A DNA stretch of 58,454 nt, from positions 1 through 58,454 of the forward strand of contig NZ_BJNZ01000030.1 in the NCBI RefSeq assembly GCF_006539945.1, written 5' to 3'. A program made the position numbers and the translations under genes. The notes beneath the pieces were generated by a model. The model saw nothing but the letters and a program-made list of their open reading frames with translations. It did not search any database and was not told the origin of the DNA. Shown in pieces: positions 36,999 through 45,421 of this stretch. Each line of letters starts with the position of its first letter. Position 1 is the stretch's first letter. Source of the DNA: Cellulosimicrobium cellulans (lineage in GTDB: Bacteria > Actinomycetota > Actinomycetes > Actinomycetales > Cellulomonadaceae).

Positions 36999-37361
36999 TC
37001 AGGCCGGGGGCTCGACCTTGGCGAACCCGGACGGCGGCGTCGCGGGCTCGCAGCGGTGGTCGGAGTCGATGCGGAACAGCTCGAGCGCCCCGCAGACCTC
37101 CAGCACGAACAGGTCGCGGTCGTCGCAGCCGCGCAGCACCGTGGCGCCGCCCCGCTTGCGCCCCGAGTCCGCGAGCGAGATGAGGAACGCCGCGCCGGTG
37201 GAGTCCATGAACGTCACGCGGCACATGTCGATCACGAGGAGCTGGCGACGCAGCCCGACGACGCGCGCGGCGATCTCCGGGAACTGGTCACGCTCGGCGA
37301 GATCGAGGTCTCCGGCGATGACGAGGGTCGTCGTCGCGGGGGACGTGGCGATCTCGATCAT
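36999..37361 (-). CDS. STAS-domain anti-sigma factor antagonist, second copy
   Basis: A 120-residue single STAS domain. The loop VTFMDSTGAAFLISLAD carries the phosphoacceptor serine. It differs clearly from the STAS protein at 34192-34623 outside this loop and ends with a Pro-rich tail. It converges on the PAS-GAF-SpoIIE gene with a 14-base gap. The ATG follows TAGAGT by seven bases with no SD, fitting a leaderless mRNA; a GTG further upstream (37403) is in frame but overlaps this hexamer region. Probably a second substrate of the same switch or an antagonist for a different anti-sigma factor. Confidence 0.86.
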   Translation of the reverse strand: MIEIATSPATTTLVIAGDLDLAERDQFPEIAARVVGLRRQLLVIDMCRVTFMDSTGAAFLISLADSGRKRGGATVLRGCDDRDLFVLEVCGALELFRIDSDHRCEPATPPSGFAKVEPPA

Positions 37362-37437
37362 GTCGTCGACTCTAGACGCCGCCCGGGTGGGTCGCGCGTC
37401 CACCGCCCCTGCACGGCGGTCGCGCGACCCCGGGCCG

Positions 37438-37872
37438 TCAGCGCAGCGCGCGGACCTCGTCGGCCGACGTGCCGGAGTCGCGCAGGAACTGCTCGCAGCG
37501 TTCGGCCTCCTCGACCTCGCCGAGGTACGCGGCGCACTCGGCGAGCGCGAGCAGCGCGCGCAGGAAGCCCTGGTTCGGGACGTGGTCGGCGGGGATCGGG
37601 CCCTGGCCGCGCCAGCCCGCGCGCCGCAGCGAGTCGAGGCCGCGGTGGTACCCGGTGCGCGCGAACGCGTAGGCCGTCACGGCGCCGCGGGACCCGTTCT
37701 CGTGGAGGAAGTCCTCCGCGAGGTACGCCCACGCGAGCGAGCTCGCCGGCGAGCGGCCCGCGATCTCGTACGGGTCCCCGTCGGCGGCGATGGCGTCGCG
37801 CACGTGCGCGTAGTCGTCGGGGAGGCGGACCGGCGCGGGGCCGTCCAGGAGGTTCGCGTGCGTGTCGCTCAT
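37438..37872 (-). CDS. DUF3151 protein
   Basis: A 144-residue protein matching DUF3151 (LPDDYAHVRDAI, SLAWAYLAED, YAFARTGYHRGLD, RRAGWRGQGPIPADHVPNQG). The family is actinobacterial and commonly lies between fructose-bisphosphate aldolase and purA, the same neighbourhood as here. It is helical and TPR-like in appearance, without catalytic motifs. CAGAAT ends six bases before the ATG, with no SD. Function unknown. Confidence 0.88.
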   Translation of the reverse strand: MSDTHANLLDGPAPVRLPDDYAHVRDAIAADGDPYEIAGRSPASSLAWAYLAEDFLHENGSRGAVTAYAFARTGYHRGLDSLRRAGWRGQGPIPADHVPNQGFLRALLALAECAAYLGEVEEAERCEQFLRDSGTSADEVRALR

Positions 37873-37971
37873 GGGCCCATTCTGCCCGCCCGAGGTCCAC
37901 GCGGCACCGGAACGTGTCGAACCCGGGATAGGGCCGGGACCCCCCAAGGTCAGTTTTCGTCATCAGACCGG

Positions 37972-38032
37972 TAAACTCGGCGCCGGTCCCCGGGTGACTG
38001 CCGCCCGGGTGACGCCTCGGGCCCGCGGGCCC
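37972..38032 (+). promoter_or_regulatory. purA promoter and structured leader
   Basis: TAAACT (37972-37977) is a good -10; no convincing -35. A start near 37984 gives a leader of ~147 bases. It holds the ten-base direct repeat CCCGGGTGAC (37989-37998, 38004-38013) and the perfect palindrome GGGCCCGCGGGCCC (38019-38032). No known riboswitch is recognised. Confidence 0.45.
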
Positions 38033-38130
38033 AGCGCCGTCGGGCACGACCTGCCCGCTCCGCTCCGGACGCCGGTGCGCCCACGACCATGACCGGCCCG
38101 AGGAACAGGCAGTGCGAAAGTGGGGATTCC

Positions 38131-39417
38131 ATGCCAGGCGTGGTGCTCGTCGGTGCCCAGTGGGGCGATGAGGGCAAGGGCAAGGCGACCGACCTGCTCG
38201 GCTCCCGGGTCGACTACGTGGTCAAGTTCAACGGCGGCAACAACGCCGGGCACACGGTCGTCATCGGGGACGAGAAGTACGCGCTCCACCTGCTGCCGTC
38301 GGGCATCCTGTCCCCGGGCGTCACGCCGGTCATCGCGAACGGCGTCGTCGTGGACATCGAGGTGCTGTTCCAGGAGCTGGACGACCTGATCTCGCGCGGC
38401 GTGGACGTCTCGCGCCTGCTCGTCTCGGGGTCGGCCCACGTCATCGCGGGGTACCACCGGACGATCGACAAGGTGAGCGAGCGGTTCCTCGGCAAGCGCC
38501 GCATCGGCACGACCGGCCGCGGGATCGGCCCGGCCTACGCCGACAAGATCAACCGTGTCGGCATCCGCATCTGGGACCTCTTCGACGAGAAGATCCTCGC
38601 GGAGAAGATCGAGGGCTCGCTCGACCAGAAGAACCACCTGCTGGTCAAGGTCTACAACCGTCGGGCGATCACGGTCGACGAGACCGTGGCCGAGCTGCTG
38701 CAGTACGCCGACCGGCTCAAGCCGATGGTCGCGGACACCGCGCTCGAGCTGAACAAGGCTCTCGACGCCGGCAAGAACGTCCTCTTCGAGGGTGGGCAGG
38801 CCACGATGCTCGACGTCGACCACGGGACGTACCCGTTCGTCACGTCGTCCAACGCGACGGCGGGCGGCGCGCTCACCGGCTCGGGCGTCGGGCCGACGCG
38901 CATCAGCTCCGTCATCGGCGTCATCAAGGCGTACACGACGCGCGTGGGCGAGGGCCCGTTCCCGACCGAGCTCTTCGACGCGAACGGCGAGTACCTGCTC
39001 AAGCAGGGCGGCGAGTACGGCGTGACGACCGGCCGCGCGCGCCGCTGCGGCTGGTACGACTCGGTCATCGCGCGCTACGCGACCCGCGTCAACGGCATCA
39101 CGGACATGGTGCTCACCAAGCTCGACATCCTCACCGGCTTCGAGAAGGTGCCGGTCTGCGTCGCGTACGACGTGGACGGCGTCCGCTACGACGAGATGCC
39201 GCTCGACCAGACGGCGTTCCACCACGCGAAGCCGATCTACGAGGAGCTCGACGGCTGGTGGGAGGACATCTCCGGCGCCCGCACGTTCGAGGACCTGCCG
39301 ACGAACGCCCAGCGCTACGTGCTCGCGCTCGAGGAGATGTCGGGCACGCGGATCTCCGCGATCGGCGTCGGCCCGAGCCGCGACGCGATCATCCCGCGCC
39401 ACGACCTCATCCACTGA
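38131..39417 (+). CDS. purA: Adenylosuccinate synthetase
   Basis: A 428-residue enzyme that makes adenylosuccinate from IMP, aspartate and GTP, the first committed step to AMP. Conserved segments include [11 protein letters not shown] with the catalytic Asp, [46 protein letters not shown], and [12 protein letters not shown]. Length is standard. The ribosome site is weak (GGGGA, five bases from the ATG). It opens a loose purine cluster with purD, purC, purS and purQ downstream. Confidence 0.97.
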   Translation: MPGVVLVGAQWGDEGKGKATDLLGSRVDYVVKFNGGNNAGHTVVIGDEKYALHLLPSGILSPGVTPVIANGVVVDIEVLFQELDDLISRGVDVSRLLVSGSAHVIAGYHRTIDKVSERFLGKRRIGTTGRGIGPAYADKINRVGIRIWDLFDEKILAEKIEGSLDQKNHLLVKVYNRRAITVDETVAELLQYADRLKPMVADTALELNKALDAGKNVLFEGGQATMLDVDHGTYPFVTSSNATAGGALTGSGVGPTRISSVIGVIKAYTTRVGEGPFPTELFDANGEYLLKQGGEYGVTTGRARRCGWYDSVIARYATRVNGITDMVLTKLDILTGFEKVPVCVAYDVDGVRYDEMPLDQTAFHHAKPIYEELDGWWEDISGARTFEDLPTNAQRYVLALEEMSGTRISAIGVGPSRDAIIPRHDLIH

Positions 39418-39491
39418 GTCGACCACCGCGCGCCGACCACGGCCCGGACGCCCCGCGGGGTGTCCGGGCCGTCTCGGTAGACTCGGCGCCC

Positions 39492-40814
39492 GTGAAGATC
39501 CTCGTCGTCGGGACCGGTGCCCGCGAGCACGCCATCGTCCACGCCCTCGCGCACGAGGCCGACCGCCCGGGCGCCGAGCCGCACGAGCTGCACGCCGCCC
39601 CCGGGAACCCCGGCATCGGGGACCTCGCGGCGCTGCACGCCGTCGACCAGAACGACGGCGCCGCGGTGGCCGCGCTCGCCACGGACCTCGGCGTGGACCT
39701 CGTCGTCGTCGGCCCGGAGGCCCCCCTGGTCGCAGGCGTCGGCGACGCGGTGCGTGAGGCCGGGATCCCGGTGTTCGGGCCGAGCGCGGAGGCCGCGCGC
39801 CTCGAAGGTTCCAAGGCGTTCGCCAAGGACGTCATGGCGGCGGCGTCCGTCCCCACGGCGCTCGCGCACGTGTGCACCGACGTCGACCAGGTCGCTGCCG
39901 CGGTCGACGCGTTCGGCGCCCCCTACGTCATCAAGGACGACGGCCTCGCCGCGGGCAAGGGCGTCGTCGTCACGGAAGACCGGCAGGCCGCGCTCGAGCA
40001 CGCCGCCGCGTGCTTCGCCACCCCGCGCCGTGCGGCGGACGGGACGCCCGAGGACCCGCGCGTCGTCGTCGAGGAGTACCTCGACGGTCCCGAGGTCTCG
40101 CTCTTCTGCGTGAGCGACGGCGCGACCGTCGTCCCGCTCGCCCCCGCCCAGGACTTCAAGCGCGCGTTCGACGCCGACGCCGGCCCGAACACGGGCGGCA
40201 TGGGCGCCTACAGCCCGCTGCCGTGGGCGCCCGAGGGCCTCGTCGACGAGGTCGTCGCGCGCGTCGCGCAGCCGACGATCGACGAGATGGCGCGGCGTGG
40301 CACCCCGTTCGTCGGAGTCCTGTACGTGGGGCTCGCGCTGACGAGCCGCGGCACGCGCGTCGTCGAGTTCAACGCGCGGTTCGGCGACCCGGAGACGCAG
40401 TCCGTGCTCACGCGCCTCGCGACGCCGCTGTCCGCCGTGATGCTCGCGGCGGCGCAGGGACGCCTCGCGGAGATCGGCGCGCTGCGCTGGCACGACGACG
40501 CGTCGGTCACCGTCGTCGTCGCGGCGCACGGGTACCCGGGCGCGGTGCGCGGCGGCGACCCGATCACCGGCATCGACGCGGCGGAGGACGTCGAGGGCGT
40601 GCACGTGCTGCACGCGGGCACGTCGCGCGCGGACGACGGCGGCCTGGTCGCCTCGGGCGGCCGCGTGCTCTCGGTCGTGGCGCGCGGCGCGGACCTGGCC
40701 GAGGCGCGCCGTCGGGCGTACGCGGCGGTCGACCGCATCGCGCTCCCGGGCTCGCACCACCGCACGGACATCGCGGCGAAGGCCGCCGCGGGCAAGACCA
40801 CGCTCGCGGGCTGA
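39492..40814 (+). CDS. purD: Phosphoribosylamine--glycine ligase
   Basis: A 440-residue ATP-grasp enzyme that joins glycine to phosphoribosylamine, giving GAR, in purine synthesis. It shows GTGAREHAIVHAL, VVVGPEAPLVAG, KDDGLAAGKGVVV, EEYLDGPEVSLF, GPNTGGMGAYSP and EFNARFGDPETQ. It is slightly longer than usual owing to small insertions near residues 25 and 180. The GTG start has no SD and follows TAGACT (39478-39483) by eight bases. A 25-base-arm palindrome follows the stop. Confidence 0.96.
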   Translation: MKILVVGTGAREHAIVHALAHEADRPGAEPHELHAAPGNPGIGDLAALHAVDQNDGAAVAALATDLGVDLVVVGPEAPLVAGVGDAVREAGIPVFGPSAEAARLEGSKAFAKDVMAAASVPTALAHVCTDVDQVAAAVDAFGAPYVIKDDGLAAGKGVVVTEDRQAALEHAAACFATPRRAADGTPEDPRVVVEEYLDGPEVSLFCVSDGATVVPLAPAQDFKRAFDADAGPNTGGMGAYSPLPWAPEGLVDEVVARVAQPTIDEMARRGTPFVGVLYVGLALTSRGTRVVEFNARFGDPETQSVLTRLATPLSAVMLAAAQGRLAEIGALRWHDDASVTVVVAAHGYPGAVRGGDPITGIDAAEDVEGVHVLHAGTSRADDGGLVASGGRVLSVVARGADLAEARRRAYAAVDRIALPGSHHRTDIAAKAAAGKTTLAG

Positions 40815-40851
40815 CCCCCTTCCCGCCGTCGAGCACGACTCTCCCCGCCGT

Positions 40852-40906
40852 CGAGCACGACATGACGGTCGTCATCACGCTGATAACGACCGCCATGTCG
40901 TGTTCG
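40852..40906. repeat. Palindromic intergenic repeat, copy 1
   Basis: Two 25-base arms (40852-40876, 40882-40906) around a five-base loop, three mismatches of which each allows a G-U pair in RNA. It shares size, loop length and most of its sequence (CACGACATG, GATAACGACC, CATGTCGTGTTCG) with the copy at 50363-50417. Also nearby is the direct repeat CCGTCGAGCACGAC (at about 40827 and 40849). It lies between the converging purD and protease genes. Confidence 0.85.
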
Positions 40907-40923
40907 GCGCTCTCGGGGTCAGG

Positions 40924-42519
40924 TCAGGCTCGGTGCCACTTCTGGGCGGCGGTGCCGTTGCACGTCCAGATCTGGAGCTGCGTGCCGTTGGCGCTGTTGC
41001 TACCCGGCACGTCGACGCACTTGTTCGCGAGGACGGACACGAGGTCGCCCGCGCCGCTCAGGACGAACTGCTGGGCGGGGTTGCCGCTGCAGTTCGCGAG
41101 CTGCACGGCCGTCCCGTCGGCCGTCGCGGCCCATGCCACGTCCATGCACTTCCCGCCCGCGCGGACCGTACCGTCGGACGCGAACGTCCACCGCTGCGCG
41201 CTCGTCCCGTTGCACGTCCACAGCTGCAGGCGCTTGCCGTCGCTGAAGTCCGAGCTCGGCACGTCGATGCACTTGCCCGCGAGCCCGACGAGCGCGCTGC
41301 CCGACCCGCCGCCCGTCGTGACGAGCGACAGCCCGTACGCCGAGAGGATCGGGTTCACGGGCTGGTAGATGAACTTGCCGCCGTTGGAGCAGTCGTTGAT
41401 GCGGCCCGACGTGACGCCCTGCGCCTGGTTGCCCGAGATCACGGAGCCGCCGGAGTCGCCGCCCTCGGCGCACGCGCTGCCGCGCACGAGGCCGGGGATG
41501 TCGCCGTTGCCGTAGTTCACGGTGATGTTCTTCTGCTCGATGACGCCGCAGCGCCAGCCCGTCGTCGCGCCGGACCGGCAGACCGATGCGCCCACCGGCG
41601 CCTCGGCGGACCCGGCGACGTCGACGGTGCCGCCCGCGTAGTTGTTGACCCGGGGGACGGGGGTGAACCCTGAGTCGACGCGGACCCAGGCGTAGTCGTG
41701 GCCGGGGAACGACGCCGCCTGGACGGTTCCCATGCGCGCCCAGCTCGCCGTGAGCACCTCCTTGCCTGCGGCGCCGCAGTGGCCGGCCGTGACGAAGCCG
41801 CCCTGCACGGCGAAGCCGATCGAGCAGGCCGAGCCCGACGACGCGCCGGGATCCCGGGTGATGTACCGGTCACCGCCGCGCACGTCGGCCGTGAGCTCGT
41901 ACGGCGCGTCGACGACCTCGGTCCGGACGGCGGCCGCGTCGACCCCCGACGCCGCGACGAACGCCTCCGCCGCGGCCGGGTCGAGGGACTCGACGACGAC
42001 CTCGTTCGTCGTGACGTCGACGTACCAGGCCTGGACGGCGTCGGGCGTCGACGCCTGGTCCAGCCCGGCGGCGACGGCGTCGAGCTCGGCGAGGCCGCGC
42101 TCGACGACGACCGCCTCGGCGCCGGCCGCCTCGACCTCGGGGACCGCGGAGGGGTCGGTGACGGCGACGACGGGCGTCGCGGCGGCGGCGTCGACCCACG
42201 TGCCGGCGTACGCCGCGCCCAGCCCGCCGCTGAGCGCCTGCTCGACGGCGCCGGTCGCGGCGTCGAGCGCGAGCCGGTCGGCGACGCCCTCGGCGTCGAG
42301 GCCCAGGTCGCGCTCGAGCGCGCGGAGCTGGCCGGGGGACAGGTCGTCGGGCCCGGGGACGGGGCCGGCGAGCAGCGCGGGGACCTCGGCTCCTGTGCTC
42401 GACGGTGCGGCGACGGGTGCGCTCGCGCTCGCCGACGTCGCGAGCCCGACGCTCGCGGCGATCACGCCGACTCCGGTTGCTAGCGCTGTCAGGCGATGGT
42501 GCATCGTGCCGTGGTGCAT
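40924..42519 (-). CDS. Secreted S1 family serine protease with C-terminal ricin-type lectin domain
   Basis: A 531-residue preproprotease. Signal peptide residues 1-34 end in ASASA; a pro-domain of the alpha-lytic type (~35-220) with LERDLGLDAEGVADRL follows. The mature chymotrypsin-fold domain begins near DRYITRDPG and has the triad His (~246, VTAGHCG), Asp (~274, GHDYAWVRVD) and Ser (~355, GDSGGS), with streptogrisin-like disulfide cysteines. Residues ~410-531 are a ricin B/CBM13 domain with three QxW-type repeats (LQLWTCNG, VQLANCSG, LQIWTCNG), probably binding polysaccharide. GAGGAGG precedes the ATG. A CebR-like operator sits in its promoter, suggesting cello-oligosaccharide control. Confidence 0.94.
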   Translation of the reverse strand: MHHGTMHHRLTALATGVGVIAASVGLATSASASAPVAAPSSTGAEVPALLAGPVPGPDDLSPGQLRALERDLGLDAEGVADRLALDAATGAVEQALSGGLGAAYAGTWVDAAAATPVVAVTDPSAVPEVEAAGAEAVVVERGLAELDAVAAGLDQASTPDAVQAWYVDVTTNEVVVESLDPAAAEAFVAASGVDAAAVRTEVVDAPYELTADVRGGDRYITRDPGASSGSACSIGFAVQGGFVTAGHCGAAGKEVLTASWARMGTVQAASFPGHDYAWVRVDSGFTPVPRVNNYAGGTVDVAGSAEAPVGASVCRSGATTGWRCGVIEQKNITVNYGNGDIPGLVRGSACAEGGDSGGSVISGNQAQGVTSGRINDCSNGGKFIYQPVNPILSAYGLSLVTTGGGSGSALVGLAGKCIDVPSSDFSDGKRLQLWTCNGTSAQRWTFASDGTVRAGGKCMDVAWAATADGTAVQLANCSGNPAQQFVLSGAGDLVSVLANKCVDVPGSNSANGTQLQIWTCNGTAAQKWHRA

Positions 42520-42622
42520 CGTTGCCTCCTCGGTGCGGATGTCGGCCCGCCGTCGTCGGCGGGGCCGGGACAGCAGTGCAGGCGCCCCCAGGGGGTCGCT
42601 CCGATGCGGGCCCCCGACAGTG

Positions 42623-42658
42623 AGGGAGCGCTCCCACGACCGTCCTTGAGGCACAGTA
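42623..42658 (-). promoter_or_regulatory. Protease promoter with CebR-like operator
   Basis: AGGGAGCGCTCCCA (42623-42636) matches 13 of 14 bases of the Streptomyces CebR box (TGGGAGCGCTCCCA) and contains the perfect 12-base palindrome GGGAGCGCTCCC. On the minus strand it lies just downstream of a -10-like TACTGT (42658-42653), at about +10 to +23, a typical repressor position. Confidence 0.65.
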
Positions 42659-42756
42659 GCGACTTCGGCGGCGTTCGGCACGACGGGGCGCAGGCCGGCC
42701 GACCGGTCGTCGGACACGGTGCCGCTCCCGCGGCGGGCGGTGCGAGACTAGGGGCC

Positions 42757-43749
42757 GTGACCGACATCCCCCAGGACCCTGCCTCGGCCCTCTCGCTCGG
42801 CGAGGTGGACGCCCTCGACACCGCGGCGCTCGACCTGCCCGGCTGGACGCACGTGTACTCCGGCAAGGTGCGCGACCTCTACGCGCCGGACCTGCCTGCC
42901 GTCGGTGGCGTGCACCCCCTCGGCGACGTCGTGCTCGTCGTGGCGAGCGACCGGGCCAGCGCGTACGACCACGTGCTGTCGCCGGGGATCCCGGACAAGG
43001 GCGTCGTGCTCACCCAGCTCAGCCTGTGGTGGTTCGAGCAGCTCGCCGACCTCGTGCCGAACCACGTCGTGTCGACCGAGGTCTCGTCGGAGCCGGGCGA
43101 CGGCCTCGTGCCCGACGTCGTCGCCGGGCGCGCGATGATCTGCCGTCGCCTCGACATGTTCCCCGTCGAGTGCGTGGTGCGCGGGTACCTCACCGGCTCG
43201 GGACTCGTCGAGTACCGCGCCGGGGGAGAGGTCTGCGGGGTGCCGCTGCCCGCCGGTCTCGTCGACGGCTCGCGCCTGCCGGAGCCGATCTTCACACCCG
43301 CGACCAAGGCAGCCGTGGGTGAGCACGACGAGAACGTCTCGTTCGACGTGGTCGCCGAGCAGATCGGCCTCGACGACGCCACGCGCCTGCGCGACCTCAC
43401 GCTCGCCGTCTACGCCCGGGCCGAGCAGATCGCGCGCGAGCGCGGCGTGATCCTCGCGGACACCAAGCTCGAGTTCGGCGTGGACCCGACCACCGGCCAG
43501 ACCGTCCTCGGCGACGAGGTGCTCACGCCCGACTCGTCGCGGTTCTGGCCCGCCGACCAGTGGGAGCCGGGCCACGCGCAGCCGAGCTACGACAAGCAGT
43601 TCGTGCGCGACTGGCTCGTGTCGCCCGCGTCCGGGTGGGACCGCGCGTCCGACACCCCGCCGCCGTCGATCCCCGCCGACGTCGTCACGCGCACCCGCGC
43701 CCGGTACCTCGAGGCGTACGAGCGCCTCACGGGCTCGACGCTCGGCTGA
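42757..43749 (+). CDS. purC: Phosphoribosylaminoimidazole-succinocarboxamide synthase
   Basis: A 330-residue SAICAR synthetase joining aspartate to CAIR with ATP. Family motifs are YSGKVRDLY, SDRASAYDHVLSPGIPDKG, MFPVECVVRGYLTGSG, ILADTKLEFG and DEVLTPDSSRFW; the length is that of the longer actinobacterial/yeast-like form. The GTG start has no SD; GAGACT lies seven bases upstream. It converges tightly (four-base gap) on the mini-HNH gene. Confidence 0.96.
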   Translation: MTDIPQDPASALSLGEVDALDTAALDLPGWTHVYSGKVRDLYAPDLPAVGGVHPLGDVVLVVASDRASAYDHVLSPGIPDKGVVLTQLSLWWFEQLADLVPNHVVSTEVSSEPGDGLVPDVVAGRAMICRRLDMFPVECVVRGYLTGSGLVEYRAGGEVCGVPLPAGLVDGSRLPEPIFTPATKAAVGEHDENVSFDVVAEQIGLDDATRLRDLTLAVYARAEQIARERGVILADTKLEFGVDPTTGQTVLGDEVLTPDSSRFWPADQWEPGHAQPSYDKQFVRDWLVSPASGWDRASDTPPPSIPADVVTRTRARYLEAYERLTGSTLG

Positions 43750-43753
43750 GCCG

Positions 43754-44098
43754 TCAGGCGGTCCGGGCGGCGCCCGGGCGCACGTAGGTGTGCCCGCTCG
43801 GCGCGGTCCATCGGACCGAGCCGTCGGCGAGCAGGGCGGGCCGCCAGCCGTCGCGCGCACGGACGACCCGGTGGTGCCGGCAGAGCGCGACGAGGTTGTC
43901 GGCCCCCTGCGCGGCGGCCGCGTCGTCGTCGTCGGCGTTCGGTCGCGGGGCCACGACGTGGTCGAGGTCGCAGCGGAACGCCGGGACGCGGCAGCCGGGG
44001 AACACGCAGGTCTCGTCGCGCGTGAGGACGCGCGCGACGGTCTGCGGCGACGGTCGTGACCTGCCGCGCTCCGCGGCGGGGGCGAGCGGTGCTGCCAT
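43754..44098 (-). CDS. Stand-alone HNH endonuclease domain (DUF222-type C-terminal part)
   Basis: A 114-residue protein consisting only of the HNH module that normally ends ~400-residue DUF222 proteins of actinobacteria: RDETCVFPGCRVPAFRCDLDHVVAPRPN, NLVALCRHHRVVRARDGW and PSGHTYVRPG. Two CxxC/CxxH-type zinc positions and the catalytic DLDHV histidine are retained. The DUF222 half is missing; nothing like it is encoded upstream. GGGAGG five bases before the ATG shows that it can be translated alone, so it is either a functional mini-nuclease or a remnant that acquired a start. Confidence 0.7.
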   Translation of the reverse strand: MAAPLAPAAERGRSRPSPQTVARVLTRDETCVFPGCRVPAFRCDLDHVVAPRPNADDDDAAAAQGADNLVALCRHHRVVRARDGWRPALLADGSVRWTAPSGHTYVRPGAARTA

Positions 44099-44256
44099 GC
44101 GGACCTCCCTGCGTCGTCGAGCCATGGTTCGTGCGAGGGCGGGGAAGGGGCAGGACCCCGCCCTCGCACCGTGCCCGAGCGTGCGTCTCGAACACACGTT
44201 CGACTCTAGCGGCACCCTCTGACACGCGTCGAGGGCTGGCGCGATAGGTCGTCATC

Positions 44257-44268
44257 CGATATATATCG
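44257..44268. promoter_or_regulatory. PadR operator/-10 region
   Basis: Perfect palindrome CGATATATATCG, striking in this GC-rich DNA, four to fifteen bases before the padR ATG. It includes a TATATA hexamer (44260-44265) that could be the -10 of a leaderless transcript, so PadR binding here would shut off its own operon. Confidence 0.6.
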
Positions 44269-44271
44269 TCC

Positions 44272-44646
44272 ATGGCACCGAGTCCTCCCGCGTTCCGGAT
44301 GACCGAGCAGGCGTACCTCGTGCTGCTCTCGCTCAGCGCAGAGCCGCGGCACGGGTACGCGGTGATCCAGGCGGTGCACGACCTCTCCGACGGCCGCACC
44401 CGGCTCGGGGCCGGCACGCTCTACGGCAACCTCGACCGGCTCGTCGCCGCCGGGCTCGTCGAGCCGACCGGCGAGGAGGTCGTCGACGGCCGTCTGCGGC
44501 GCTACTACCGCGCCACCGACGACGGGCGCCGCGCGGCGCGAGCGGAGACGCTGCGCCTCGCCGGGCTCGCCGAGCGCGCGCGCCGGTCGATGGAGAGCCG
44601 CGGCCCCGCGGGTGCCACCGACGGCCTGGCCGGGAGCGGCGCGTGA
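44272..44646 (+). CDS. PadR family transcriptional regulator
   Basis: A 124-residue winged-helix repressor. The PadR pattern is clear: YLVLLSLSAEPRHGYAVIQAVHDLS, LGAGTLYGNLDRLVAAGLVEP and RRYYRATDDGRRAARAE. It belongs to the short PadR-s1/s2 type with a minimal C-terminal helix. The ATG has no SD and follows the AT-rich palindrome; an in-frame ATG at 44299 is less likely. It overlaps by four bases the membrane protein gene it probably controls. Confidence 0.92.
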   Translation: MAPSPPAFRMTEQAYLVLLSLSAEPRHGYAVIQAVHDLSDGRTRLGAGTLYGNLDRLVAAGLVEPTGEEVVDGRLRRYYRATDDGRRAARAETLRLAGLAERARRSMESRGPAGATDGLAGSGA

Positions 44647-45233
44647 CCGCCCTCGGGGCGGACCGGTACGAGCGGTCCGCACGGTTCTGGCTCCGCGCCT
44701 ACCCGCCACGCTGGCGCCGCCTGCACGGCGACGAGGCGCTCGCGGTCCTGCTCGACCTCGCGCCCGCACCCGACGACGCCGGGGCGCCGCACGGCATCGG
44801 CGCGCGCGAGGCGTGGGGGCTCGTCCGCGCGGGCTGGGCGCTGCGCCGGCGGGAGCACCCGCCGCTCGGGCGCTGGTTGCTGTACCGGCTGTTCGACGCT
44901 CGGCTGCCCGCGCGCTACTGGTGGTGGGTGGCCGACGACATCCACGGGGCGCTCTACCCGTGGCGCAGGGGCCTCGCCGCTGCGCTGCTCGTCACGGGGA
45001 TCCAGATGATCGTCCCCACCGTGATGGCGCTCCTCGGGCTCGTCTCGACGTGGCCCGAGTACGCGTGGCGTCTCCCGTTCGCCTGGTGGTACTGGCCGCT
45101 GGTCCTGGTGTGCGCCATCGGGTCCGCCACGCTGTTCGCCCGCGCGAACGGCGAGCGTGCCTGGCGCAAGCACGTGCTCGACGGCAACATCCCCGTGGAC
45201 AAGCCTGACCCGCCTCGGACCGTCGGTGCCTGA
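44643..45233 (+). CDS. PadR-linked membrane protein
   Basis: A 196-residue protein with an N-terminal cytosolic YERSARFWLRAYPPRWRRLHGDEALAVLLDL segment, a sequence type often found immediately after padR genes in actinobacteria, and two transmembrane helices (LAAALLVTGIQMIVPTVMALL and FAWWYWPLVLVCAIGSATLF). Its GTG start overlaps the padR stop (GTGA). Function unknown; likely induced by the PadR ligand together with its regulator. Confidence 0.8.
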   Translation: MTALGADRYERSARFWLRAYPPRWRRLHGDEALAVLLDLAPAPDDAGAPHGIGAREAWGLVRAGWALRRREHPPLGRWLLYRLFDARLPARYWWWVADDIHGALYPWRRGLAAALLVTGIQMIVPTVMALLGLVSTWPEYAWRLPFAWWYWPLVLVCAIGSATLFARANGERAWRKHVLDGNIPVDKPDPPRTVGA

Positions 45234-45294
45234 GTCGGCGCCGCGCCGTCGTGCCAGGGTGCGGACGCCCGCCGGGAGCGTCGCCCGCGCCCGG

Positions 45295-45300
45295 TAGACT
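45295..45300 (+). promoter_or_regulatory. Candidate purSQ promoter -10
   Basis: TAGACT, identical to the hexamer before purD, with no evident -35. A start near 45307 would give a leader of ~115 bases to purS, in which no known riboswitch is recognised. Confidence 0.4.
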
Positions 45301-45421
45301 GGCCGCGGAATTCCGCCGTCGGCTCCCGCTCGTCCCGTCCCACCGACCGTCCTCGACGGCCGTGACGTGGGCGGGATCCCGGAGCCCCGGCTCTCCCGAA
45401 CTCTCTCGCCAAGGAGCCCCC

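Noticed and set aside
45301-45421. Possible purine riboswitch in the purS leader
   Set aside because: No purine or PRPP aptamer core could be recognised; only generic GC-rich pairing.
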